From Apus apus (Eukaryota > Chordata > Aves > Apodiformes > Apodidae), in contig NC_067299.1 in assembly GCF_020740795.1 (NCBI RefSeq), forward strand, positions 11,295,333 through 11,359,332: a DNA stretch of 64,000 nucleotides, written 5' to 3'. The position numbers and the translations under genes were made by a program. Below are positions 48,401 to 59,518 of the stretch, one piece after another. Within the stretch, counting starts at the first letter, position 1. Every line of letters starts with the position of its first letter. The notes below the pieces were generated by a model that saw nothing but the letters and a program-made list of their open reading frames with translations, searched no databases and had not been told where the DNA came from.

Positions 48401-49753
48401 TGATGAGTTTTTTAGGGTAATGACCCTGAAGGCATTTGCCATCACTGGTTTTGCATCCCCTACTGATATTTGAGCAAAGCTCTGTCTGTGTTGGTGCTCC
48501 AGGGAGGGATGGAGCAGGAAGCCCCGGCCACTCTGCTCCCTGAAGCATTCATGTTTCTCCCTAAGGCCTCCAGCCTATTTTCCCCTCGCCCACTGTTCAT
48601 TTTACCAGGTCTAAAAATACTCTGAAGCCTTTTAAACCTTCTTCTCTTGCAGCCGCCTCCCTCCTGGATGACTAAAAATATCTGTTGCTCCCTCCTGATC
48701 TCTGCATTTCCCAAGACTTCCCTGAGGGAAAGAACCAAACAGGAGCTGCTGCCTCAAACCACCCCTTGCATTCACAGTCTCTTAAGTTCAGTTTCCTCAG
48801 GAAATGCTGTTTTTTTCTAGCTGCCCCAGTGTAGGAGCAATTTAAAGCCCCCTCCCCAGAGGGTTTTCTGAGCTCCAGGTACAAAGCAGAATAGCAGGTT
48901 CATTGGGAAAACCACAATTTATTTTCTATGATGCAGGTTTCAGCTCTTTTCAGCAGCTCTCCAGATCTGGAACACTCGAGGGCTCCTTAGGCTGGGTTTA
49001 GTTTCAGGTCAGTGGGGCTGGGTGAGCATTGCTGGGCGTGCCAGGAGTTCTGGTTTTTAGGAGAGGGGAGCAGATGCCAGGCACTGAGGTGTGTTTGTGA
49101 TGGAGAGGGAACACCCTCCCACCATCACTGTTCATGGCAATGGTTTTGTCCCTCCTGAGCTGGGAGGCTGGAGCATCCCAAGGCTGAGCAGCTTTCCACG
49201 TCCTTCTGAAACAGCTGAGACCTGCCCCGGGCACCCTCCCCACCAGCGTCACACCCCGTGTTGTCTGGGACACAGGGAGGAGCAGCCGCATCGGCTGAAG
49301 GTGTGATGAGTTCCTCCAGACTCAGACACCACAATATGGGCAACCCCCTGGCCCTCCAGGCTGATCCCCCCCCCCCCCAATTCTCAGAAGGGATCCAGCA
49401 ACCGACAACCTTCACAAAACCCTCACACCGACATGGGTGATGTTAAAAAAAGAACACCCAGATCATCACAGCTTGGTGAACCAGCTGCTTTTCAGTCACA
49501 GACCTGCACTTGCACAGGCAGCAGATTTAACAGGGTGTTTGGGTACTTCTGGAAATTCCCTTAGCCAACTAACGCCCAAATAACTTTGTAAATCTTGATT
49601 TAGGGAAAATATCCGCTTGGGAGCGGTGCTTAAAAGGCTCGAGGCTGTTTTCAAATCCTTGTAATGCTGCAGTTTCCTGGGCATGTGAAAGTGAGAGGAA
49701 AAAGCAGATCAGGCTGAAGCAGGCAGGGGTCCAGGGCTGGAGGCTGCACTGAA

Positions 49754-50040
49754 GGCAGCGCTGGCACGGGGCAGGCAGGGGCAGGAAAGGGCAGGAAGGA
49801 GCAGGCAGGGGCAGGCAGGGGCAGGCAGGGGCAGGAAAGGGCAGGAAGGAGCAGGCAGGGGCAGGCAGGGGCAGGCAGAGCAGGCAGGGGCAGGAAAGGG
49901 CAGGAAGGAGCAGGCAGGGGCAGGAAAGGGCAGGAAGGAGCAGGCAGGGGCAGGAAAGGGCAGGAAGGAGCAGGCAGGAGCAGGGAGGTGCAGGGAGGAG
50001 CAGGCAAGAGCAGGCAGGGGCAGGCAGGGGGAGGCAGCAC
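49754..50040 (+). repeat. Purine-rich GGCAGG minisatellite with higher-order units
   Basis: Built from GGCAGG, GGAAAGGGCA and GGAAGGAGCA blocks arranged in repeated units of about 30 nt (repeated at about 49833, 49892, 49922, 49952). The plus strand is almost entirely purine plus periodic C, and frames through it are open but meaningless. Confidence 0.9.
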
Positions 50041-50287
50041 AGGGGTTATTCCAGCAGGTGCTGAGCTCCCCAGCTCGACACTGCAGGTGGGAACAGCACA
50101 GGGAGTCGGGGAGTTGCTTCCCTTCCCCATGGCCCAAGCAGAAGGGAACTGATGGGCTGGGGGGCCGAACTGCCCCAGCCCCAGCCCCCCGGGACCGGGC
50201 AAAGCTGCCTGGGGCACCCAGCACGGATCCATCATCCCTCCTGCCTTCCCAGGAAGTTGCTTTGTTGTGTTGTTGATTTGCAGATTT

Positions 50288-50415
50288 TCTTAAAAAAAAC
50301 CAAACACAACAACAAACCAACAAACACAAACAAACAAACAAACAAACAACCCCAGAACAACAACAACAAAACAACAAAACAAACCCAATAAAGCAAAACA
50401 AAACAAAAACAAACC
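50288..50415 (+). repeat. A-rich (AAAC)n / (AAC)n simple repeat
   Basis: About 125 bp of AAAC and AAC units with interruptions on the plus strand. Simple-sequence expansion, possibly seeded by an old poly-A tail. Confidence 0.85.
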
Positions 50416-50829
50416 CCACAGCAGGGTTTGTGCTCCCAGTATTGATGGTTGGTTATTTTTAGCTCCTTGTTCAATCTGCAGCTGTTGGTGTTGGAGCAAC
50501 CACACGGGAGCAGGGAACAAGCTCAGGCAGCGCCTGTGGACGGGGCCAAGGCTGGTGGGAGCTCAGCCAGCAACTCAGCAAAGCCAACAGGATGAAAAAT
50601 CCATGACGGAAAGAGAGGCAGGACAAGCAGCATCCACCCTGCTTGCTGCTTCACCCTTCTGCCAGCACTGGGAGCCAGGCAGATCCTCCCATCCAAACCT
50701 AGAGCAGAAGACACTGCTGTTCCCCATCTGGCATGGAGGGAAGGAAATGGGAGAGCAGAGGACACTGAGCTGAGTGGTGCTGTGGGTGCACTCAGGGAAG
50801 GGGTGGCATCCAGGGGGACCTGGGAAGCT

Positions 50830-51117
50830 GGGGGAGGGACTTTCTACCACAGTGTGTAGTGATAGGACAAGGGGTAATGGTTTTAAACTGGAAGAGGGGA
50901 GATTTAGGTTGGATGTTAGGAAGAAATTATTTGCTGTGAGGGTGGTGAGACCCTGGCCCAGGTTGCCCAGGGAACCCATCCCTGGCAGTGTTGAAGGGCA
51001 GGTTGGATGGTGATTGGAACAACCTGCTCTAGTGGGAGGTGTCCAGGCCCATGCAAGGGGGTTGGACTGGATCATCTCTGAAGGTCCCTTCCAACCAGAA
51101 CCACTCTGTGAGTCCAC
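50830..51117 (+). mobile_element. CR1 LINE 3' fragment
   Basis: Plus-oriented CR1: GATAGGACAAGGGGTAATGG, GGTTGGATGTTAGGAAGAAA, GGCCCAGGTTGCCCAGGGAA, and ending TCCCTTCCAACCAGAACCA. Confidence 0.87.
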
Positions 51118-51343
51118 AATTTGATGACAGATGGAGAAGGCACCACCCAAAGCCCTTGACCCAAAAGAGCAGCCTTCAGCAGCCACATAAGTGAATGGTG
51201 GGATGTAACCCTGTGTGCTTAACCTCAGCTAGTTGGTATGTGACCACTTGCTGATCACTCCAAATCTCTTCTGTGTCCTCACTGGTCTCATCTGTACCTC
51301 ATCTGGAAACCCTTCTCAACTCTAGCTGAGGCTCCATCTTCCT

Positions 51344-51363
51344 TTACACACACACACACACAC
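51344..51363 (+). repeat. (CA)n microsatellite
   Basis: About nine CA dinucleotides in a row followed by CCCG. A short dinucleotide repeat. Confidence 0.85.
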
Positions 51364-52549
51364 CCCGTGCTGCTTCCTTCCTGTGAAGCCTCACGCTGAC
51401 ACCACCAATGCAAACGTAACGCCCAGAAGGACATGGGGTTAGCCAAGGTCACCCCACGGTGCCAGGCCCTGCTCGAGGCACCCACACTTGCCCCCTCACT
51501 GCTCCTGTTCTGCCAGCACCCAGAGCTCCTCTGTCACCCACCTCCTTGCAAGGCCCTGAGGTCAATGGGGATAAATTCTGCCAGCACCTCTCCCCTTCAA
51601 CGGGAACACCTACCCCCATCAGTGGCCCCCAGCTTTGTCCACGCTTCACTTTGCAGCCCCTCCATACCTGGGTCAGCACCATCAATGATTCAGTTGATGG
51701 TCAATGAAACATGGGTTCCACCAATTTCCATTTGAAGCCCTGAAGTTCTGCCCTAGAAGCTTCATGTCTGGGCAGCTGGAGGCTTCATATGGAGCTCAGC
51801 AGGTGCCTGAGGGGTCGGGAGTGAAGCTGTGTCAAAATACCTTCAGCATCTACCCTCGGGTGCCTTCCTCTGTCTCCCAAAGAGCACGGGGTCTCCTGCC
51901 TTTGGTAGTCTCCAAACCTCTGTCTTAGGTGACCTTTGAATTGCCCCATCAGAGGAGTAGTTTCAAACACCTGCTTTTGCTTGTCCCTCCAAGTGAGACT
52001 GTGGCCTGCTGGCAATGCCCTGTGCCTGATGCTTCAGCTGAACGCTCAGCCAGGACTTGCTCACCCAGCGCCCAGGACCTTCTCACACCTTCTCCTAAGC
52101 TTTATTTCCAGGCAAACCCCAAAGGCAGGCAAGGAGGGGACACTGGCAGATCTGCAGTCCCTGAGCACACCTCAGCACCCACCACAGTCTTTAAATGTCA
52201 ACAGCTTTGTCACATCCCCGTAAGAAACGAGGAACAAACCCGCCTGACATTAAACCACCTGATGCAACAGGTCGGGAAATGTCACAGCAAATGTTTTCGC
52301 TGGGGTCAGAGCCCACCCTGGGGGGCTGGGTGCTGCCAGACCCTGCCTGCAGAGCTGGGGGGCAGAGGCCCAGCCTGCTGCCAGCCAACGGGCAGGGGGG
52401 CAGCTCCTACAGGAACCAGGTCCCAGGTCTGCAGCCCCGGGAAAAGCTCCAGCTCCCAGTACCTTCAGCTCTCTGAGCCACGGGGGTGACACCACTGGCA
52501 GCAGGGCTGTGGCCTCCCCCGGGTGCTGCCAGAGCTTCTGCCAACTGTG

Positions 52550-53006
52550 CCCTGGGCTGTGGCACCAGCAGCGTGGCCAGCAGGGCCTGGGAGGGGATTG
52601 TCCCCTCTGCTCTGCTCTGAGACCCCCCTGCAGGGCTGGGGCCAGTGCTGGGGTCCCCAACACAGGAAGGACATGGAGCTGTTGGAGCAAGTCCAGAGGA
52701 TCCATGAAGATGATCCAAGGGCTGGAGCAGCTCTGCTCTGGAGCCAGGCTGGGAGAGTTGGGGTGTTCAGCCTGGAGAAGAGAAGGCTCCAGGGAGACCT
52801 TAGAGCAGCTTCCAGTGCCTGAAGGGGCTCCAGGAAAGCTGGGGAGGGGCTTGGGACAAGGGCAGGGAGGGAGAAGATGAGGTGGGACGGTTTGAAGCTG
52901 AAAGAGGGGAGATTCAGATTGGATATTAGGAAGAATAGGCAGGAGGGTTGGAACTAGGTTATCTTTGAGGTCCCTTCCAACTCAATCCATTTCCTGAGCC
53001 TGTGAT
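52550..53006 (+). mobile_element. CR1 LINE fragment, about 0.45 kb
   Basis: Plus-oriented CR1: CTGGGGCCAGTGCTGGGGTC, CAGCCTGGAGAAGAGAAGGC, GATTGGATATTAGGAAGAAT, then a deletion of the middle of the tail before GGTCCCTTCCAACTCAATCC. Confidence 0.85.
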
Positions 53007-54039
53007 AGAACCTAAGCCAAAAGGTGTCAGAGGCCTGTCAGCACTGGAGCAGGATGGAGCTCCACGTGTGGCCCCCTGAGATCTCCCAGGACTTCAGAAA
53101 TGAGCACCCAGCTTTGTTAAGCAGCAACTGTGGTTCCCAAGCCCTGGTCCTCAGCAGCAGCCAGGCCACCAGGCACTGCAGCTGGAACTGGGGCTGTGCC
53201 CAGCCATGGTGTGTCCATTCTCCACGCAGAGGAGGGCCAGAGGAGGAACAGAGTCTGTTTTCTGATGGATCTATAACTGAGAAATTATCCAGTCCCATGC
53301 TGGTACCTGATCTCTGGCACTCCCATGTCCATGGGTGCTCCTCACTGCAGGTGATGCTCCAGGCGAGAAGCTCAGTGACTTTGTGATGGGTGTGGGAAGT
53401 GCCTGGGGACTGCAGGAAGCCAGAGCAGGGATCTCTCCTGGGATACAGGGTGGAGCCTGAGGTGGAAAAACCCCAGGGTTTAAACAAATCTGTGTCTCAT
53501 GTGTTGCTGCTGCCTGTCTGATGCTGCCCAGCGGGGGAATGGCAGGCACGATTCTGTGCCAAAGGCTGGGAAAGCACTTCCTGAGGCCTGGATTGTAGTT
53601 TTTACTCATTTTCCATGTTGAAAAACAAACACTGATGGCTGCCTACCCAGCCCCAGGAGAAAGGCTTGCACTGTCCCACTCCTACCAGCCCTGCTCTGCA
53701 GCTGGAGAGGAACCAAAACCCAGCTCCAGGTGTAGAAAACCTGCCTGTGCCTCCTGGCTGGATGAGAAAAGCTTGGACTGGGGACAGAGAGCAAGAGGTG
53801 GGGAGCAGGCAGGGCTCTGCACCCTGAGGATGCTCCTGCAAGAGGTAAACGGGAAGGGCAGGCTCAGGATCTCCATGGTGGGTCAGGAAATCTGAGGGTA
53901 GAATCTGAGAGGGAAACCTCTGCTCACGAAAGCAAATGACAGCACCTGGTGCAGGCAGGACCCTGTCAGTGCCCAGCAGCTCCTGCCCGCCCGGCGCAGG
54001 GTGTGTTGCTGGCACAGGATCAGTCAGGGCACCAAAACA

Positions 54040-54205
54040 GGCTCCAGGGCAGGGGTGGGGTCCCCATGCCTGGAGGGACTTAAAATCCGTGTAGATGTGG
54101 GGCTGGTGGACATGGGTCAGTGGTGGCCTTGGCAGGGCTGGGTTAATGGTTGGACTTGGTGATCTTAAAGGCCTTTTCTAACCAAAATGATCTGATGAGT
54201 CAATG
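54040..54205 (+). mobile_element. CR1 LINE 3' fragment
   Basis: Plus-oriented CR1: CATGCCTGGAGGGACTTAAA, GTGGTGGCCTTGGCAGGGCT, and TTGGACTTGGTGATCTTAAA. Confidence 0.83.
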
Positions 54206-55069
54206 AAAATGATGAGACATCAGCTCTGGGAGACAAAATGTGTGCTCCTGGTTATGTGTGAACAGCTGAGCTGGAAGTGAAATGTGGGCAGCCCCCGCTT
54301 CCCAAACCATCTGTCACCCCCCTCCATGACACAGCACATGAACCCCGAGCACACCCTGATCCTGCTCTCCCAGAGAGGGCAAGAAGAGCTCTGGCTGGTG
54401 CAGTGAAGCCCTGAAGTTCTCCAAGTCATTAAAATCAAACATGCTACGTAAACACACCCAATTTCCTTCTTTTTCAGCAATTCAGCATTTGTTGGACACT
54501 GCCCGGCACGTGCTGGTGTGGAAGGTGACAGGGCAGGCTGGTGTGACCAGGGCTCCTGTGAGCAGCCAGCCTCTGGGACACAGAATCCACAGGAATCAGG
54601 CTCACCCAAGTGCTCACCAACAAGGCCTGGAGAAAATGTGAACAGAATGTTGGTGAGAACTTGGGCAAAGGGCAAATGGCACCTGAACCCCAGGACCAGG
54701 AGGAGATGCCAGTAAGAAGCAGATGCTCCTGTACACAAGGACCCAGACTGCTGGGACTGCCTGGACATTTTTACTGTGGAGCTGCAGCTTTGAGGTGGGG
54801 CAGGAGCTGAGCCCTGTCCTTCCTGCCCTCTGGGTCTGGAAAAGATGAGAATCCCTAGGATGGGAATCTGAAGCTCTTGCCATGGCTGCATCTGCTGCTC
54901 ACAGGACACTTGGTACTTCACCGAGCAGCAGACACAGCACTGCTCAGGGCAATCCCAAGCACAAATCCAGGCTGGGTGGAGAATGGATTGAAAAAAGCCC
55001 TGAGGAGGACTTGGGGTGTTGGGTGATGAGAAGCTCAACATGAGCCAACACTGTGCACTGGAGCCCAGA

Positions 55070-55676
55070 AACCAACCCTGTCCTGGGCTGTGTCACCAGC
55101 AGCGTGACCAGCAGGGCCTGGGAGGGGATCGTCCCCTCTGCTCTGCTCTGGTGAGACCCCCCTGCAGGGCTGGGGCCAGTGCTGGGGTCCCCAATACAAG
55201 AAGGACGTGGAGCTCCTGGAGAGAGTCCAGAGAAGGGCCACAAAGATGATCCAAGGGCTGGAGCAGCTCTGCTCTGGAGACAGGCTGGGAGAGCTGGGGT
55301 GTTCAGCCTGGAGAAGAGAAGGCTCCAGGGAGACCTTAGAGCAGCTTCCAGTGCCTGAAGGGGCTCCAGGAAAGCTGGGGAGGGACTTAGGACAACTGCA
55401 GGAGAGATGGGAAGAGAGGGAACAGTCACAAACTAAAAGAGGGGAGATTGAGATGGGATCATAGAAAGAAATTATTTGCCATGAGGGTGGTGAGAGCCTG
55501 GCCCAGGTTGCCCAGGGAAGCTGTGGCTGCCCCATCCCTGGCAGTGTTGAAGGGCAGGTTGGATGGGACTTGGAGCAACCTGGGCTGGTGGGAGGTGTCC
55601 CTGCCCATGCAAGGGGGTCAGAACTAGGTGATCTTTGAGGCCCCTTCCAACCCAAACCAGTCTGGGATTCTGTGAC
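55070..55676 (+). mobile_element. CR1 LINE fragment, about 0.6 kb
   Basis: Plus-oriented CR1 of the same subfamily as 52550-53006 but with an intact tail: GGAGCTCCTGGAGAGAGTCC, CAGCCTGGAGAAGAGAAGGC, AGCCTGGCCCAGGTTGCCCA, and ending CCCAAACCAGTCTGGGATTC. Confidence 0.88.
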
Positions 55677-57096
55677 TCTCTTTGCAGGCTGGACAGAAAC
55701 AGTCCCTTGGAGGTGCTGGCATCAGACACCCACATTTTGCTCATCACCAGAAGAAGGAGCTGCCAGACCTCTTCCCCTCTGAGAGGAGCCTGCAGTTCTT
55801 AGCATTTCCACAATGAGCAAAATCCCTTTTCCTTGCTGCTGGAGATGAATGGCTCTTAAAATCAGTAAAGGCAGCAGAAAGGGAGAAAAAAGGTTAAAAA
55901 CATACCAGATGTAACGAGGAGACCCTGGCTAATTGCCACGTCCGTGCAAAGGGTCATCAGAAGAAAGAACTGACTCAGGTTTGACTTCAGCTCATTTTTT
56001 CCCAGGTGTGTCCCATTCCCAGCAGGCACTGCTGTCCCAGCCTGTCCCAGCCCCCGGCAGCCAGTGCACAAGTGGCAGCTCTTTGCTCACTGCCCAGCAG
56101 CTCTAGCAGAGGAGAACAGAGACCCAATCCAACTGGAAAAAAGGCAGGCTGAGGCTCCCAGCTCAGCTCTGGCAGCAGTGGGAGTCCTAAAACTTGGACA
56201 TCTCGGCTAAAAACATAATAAAGCTGGAATGCCTGAGCAGAGAGAAGCCCTATTTCTGGCTGCAGCTCCTCCCTGTGTGCTTGGCCTCCCAGATGACTCC
56301 AAAACTCCAGGCACTTGTTTCTGAGCTATAAAAAGAGCTGGAGCAGGACTGCAGTAGCTGGGCAGACCACACCAGGGTGGAGCGTGTCCTCCTGTTGAGG
56401 CCCAGAGCATCTCACCAGAGGAGGAGAAAAGCCAGGAGACTTCTTGCTCAGCCCATGTCCTCAGCTGATGTCACCCTTTGAGGTGTCCAGCAGGAGGGAG
56501 AGCTGTGGGCAACAGTAGGAACTGCTGGCTGGATCCCAACCATGGAAATGTTGGTTGTGCCATGTCCCGAGTCACCCCACCAGCTCTCACCCCTCCTGCA
56601 CCAGGAGGGGAGTGTGAAGGTCCAGATTCGTGTCATGCTGTGTGAGGCCTTCCCACCTGTCACCCTGACACAAGGCTGGGTCCCTGGAGCAACAAGATGC
56701 TCTCTGGGGGGGGGGATGCACAGGTTCATCCTTGGACATCTGTGGTGGGTACCACAGCAAGCACAGCTGAGGACAAAACCTTCTGGGACCACAGGGAGGA
56801 ATGAACTGCACCAACGTGCAGCTCCTTGCTCCCTGGGTGGGCTAATGGGGTTAAAAAACTCACCTGACACCTGCTCCACATGTCCCAGCAGGACAGGCTG
56901 GACCACAAAAGTTCCCAGTAATGGAATGAAACCATAAAATTCAGCAAACTCAGAAACACTTTTGCCCCCTCCAGACAAGCACTTATCTCCACAGAAGTCA
57001 GACCTTGTTGACTCTGTTGGAACATTTCATTCCTATTTGTGAAGTGCACAAAATCTTTCTGGCTGGGAAAACACAAGGTCTCCAGCAGGTCATGGG

Positions 57097-57197
57097 CTGG
57101 GAATGGCTCCAGCAGAAGAGATGACTTCTCTTGAAAATGACTTCATTGACTTATTCAGTGCAGAAGAAGTCATCTCTTCTGCTGGAGCCATTCCCAG
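57097..57197. repeat. Perfect 33-bp inverted repeat with 35-nt loop
   Basis: The arms 57097-57129 and 57165-57197 are exact reverse complements with no mismatch (shared core AATGGCTCCAGCAGAAGAG and its complement). The loop is 57130-57164. Sequence just beyond the right arm (TGACTTCCTCAATGCAGAG) resembles the loop (TGACTTATTCAGTGCAGAAG). Confidence 0.96.
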
Positions 57198-58204
57198 TCT
57201 ACACTGACTTCCTCAATGCAGAGAGTCAAAGTCTTCTGCTGTCTCCCCTTCAGCATTGCCTGAAGACCTTGGAAAATCTTCACACACCACTAATGGGTCA
57301 TGTGGGACTTCTGTTGTGAGCAGTTCTGAGGGATGTGAAACTGGACTGGGTGGCCCATAAGGAGCAACCTGAAAACACTTGGTGCACACAGGAACCGTGG
57401 CTCCAGAGGAGCAGCAAGGATGAGGCCCAGCACCAGTGTGACCTGTTGCCAAGCCCACTGAGATGCTGAGCAGTGTTTGATTCAGTGGATTGCAGAGGCT
57501 GCATTTAGTCCACCCCTGGGTGAACAATGACCAGCAGTGGGTTGAGAACCTGAGGGCCACATCTTGTGCAGAGGATGCAAATTGCTCTTTGCACCCCTAC
57601 CCAGAGCCCTCCTACACCCAGATGCCTGATCCTGGAGGAATGTTGCCTGGTGGGAGCTGTACCTCAGGACATGCATCACTGATGAGCTCTCATCCCTCAT
57701 GCCAGCACTTCTTTTCTGAGCTCTCAGGAGAGGGAGGGACAGTTCCTGGGTGTCCCTGATGTTCTGGCACAAGCACCCTGCAGCTCCGTTTGTGCCTACA
57801 GCACCCTGGTTTCTTGTGCACTTCCATGGGAACACAGTGACTGGAAAACACCATTTTCCAGCCAGCATCTGCTAATGAAAATAAGAAGTGATGCCATGAG
57901 CTCTCCAGAAAGTGCCAAGCTCCTCAGATGGCATAAAAGAGACAAATGGTAACAATAAATAGCAAGTCTCCAGCCTGGCCCTGGCCAGAGAAGATTGTTC
58001 TCCCAAAGGTCCCTTTGTTTGCTGCAAGTTCCCTCTTTTCTGCATGGTGGAAATCTACAGTGCCCTCCAGGGAGGTCTCAGGAGAACCCCAGGGAACACA
58101 AACGCAGCTGCCAACAACCTTTGATGCAGCATTTGGGACAGCAGGACCAAAAACCCACTGGGGAAGGGCACAGGCTGAAGCTGCAGCCAGGTGGTGTTGG
58201 TCTC

Positions 58205-58492
58205 CTCTCCCCAGGAACAAGTGATGGGACAAGAGGAAATGGCCTCAGGTTGTGCCAGGGGAGGTTTAAATTGGATATTGGGAACAATTTCTTCCCCAAA
58301 AGGGTTGTCAGGCCCCAGCTCAGGCTGCCCAGGGCAGGGGTGGAGTCTCCATCCCTGGAGGGATTTCAAAACCATGTAGATGTGGTGCTGAGGGACATGG
58401 GGCAGTGGTGGCCTTGGCAGGATTAGGGGAACAGTTGGACTTGGTGATCTTAAAGGGCTTTTTCCATCCAAAACAATTCTATTCTGTTAAAC
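58205..58492 (+). mobile_element. CR1 LINE 3' fragment
   Basis: Plus-oriented CR1: GATGGGACAAGAGGAAATGG, AAATTGGATATTGGGAACAA, CATCCCTGGAGGGATTTCAA, and ending AAACAATTCTATTCTG. Confidence 0.87.
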
Positions 58493-59254
58493 TGGGATTT
58501 AGTGCAATCACATCAAGTTCACTACCAGTCAAACTAGGTAAAAATTACATGTAAAATTATGAAAGTCCTGGAATAAAGCAACCAGAGCTTCAGCAATCTG
58601 ATCTGCAAGTGTGCTTGGCAGAGTTGTGCTAGTTTGCTCAACAGCCAAGAACCAAAGTCTTCTCCACCTCAAGATTCAAGTATGGCAGATCTGGGCAATT
58701 CAAGTCAACCTCACAACACAAGTTTCCTGACCCAGCCATAAAAAAGCCTGGTAACTTCCCTAGGAGCTGAATGAAGCTGAAGGAGCTCTGGAGCTCCCTG
58801 GTTTCACAGAGACACAGCTTCTGTTGCCAACATGCTGATGTTTTTTGTGTTGGTGGAATGCAATGGTGTCCACCTGTCCAAGCACCAGACCAAGGCTGGC
58901 CAAGGCAGGGCAAGAAGGGATGCAGAAGTGAGCACCAAGCACTGGGGAGGGCACAGGCTCCAGGACACAGCTCATGGACATACCCAACTCAAAGCCTGTG
59001 GTGGGGAAGGGGACTATCTGGGACCATGTCTGTGCTGGCCTGAAGATCCTGTTGGAAGCCATGGCCAGGGCCACATGCTGCAGCAGCCACAATGTTGAGC
59101 CCATCCTTGAGGTACAACATCAACCATGACCACAACCAGCTCACAGGACATGCTCTGCACCAGTGTGAGACTTGTCAAGGTGGAGAAACAGCCCACCAAA
59201 GAAAGGCCCAAAATTCTGTGGCTACAAAAGGAAGCTCCATGTAGAGACAGTTTT

Positions 59255-59518
59255 AATTCAAGAGGCAATGGTTTGAAGCTCAAAGAGGGGAGATTCCAGT
59301 TGGACATCAGGAAGAAGTTCTTTCCTGTGAGGGTGGTGAGACCCTGGCCCAGGTTGCCCAGGGAAGCTGTGGCTGCCCCATCCCTGGCAGTGTTGAAGGG
59401 CAGGTTGGATGGGGCTTGGAGCAGCCTGGGCTGGTGGGAGGTGTCCCTGCCCATGCAGGGGGGTTGCAACAGGTGATGTCTGAAAGTCCTTTCCAACCCA
59501 AACCAGTCTGTGAGGCCA
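59255..59518 (+). mobile_element. CR1 LINE 3' fragment
   Basis: Plus-oriented CR1: GCAATGGTTTGAAGCTCAAA, AGGAAGAAGTTCTTTCCTGT, GACCCTGGCCCAGGTTGCCC, and ending CCAACCCAAACCAGTCTGTG. Confidence 0.87.

Noticed and set aside
49651-50235. Minus-strand open frame rich in PAPACSFLPFP repeats
   Set aside because: It is a translation of the GGCAGG minisatellite.
56320-56600. TATAAAA-like sequence followed by an ATG (56542) as a possible small gene, for instance a chemokine
   Set aside because: The downstream frame has no signal peptide, no CC motif and no usable downstream exon, so I do not call a gene.
57097-57197. Inverted repeat as a microRNA precursor
   Set aside because: The stem is perfectly paired over 33 bp with a long loop, unlike the mismatched stems of typical pre-miRNAs, and nothing shows transcription.
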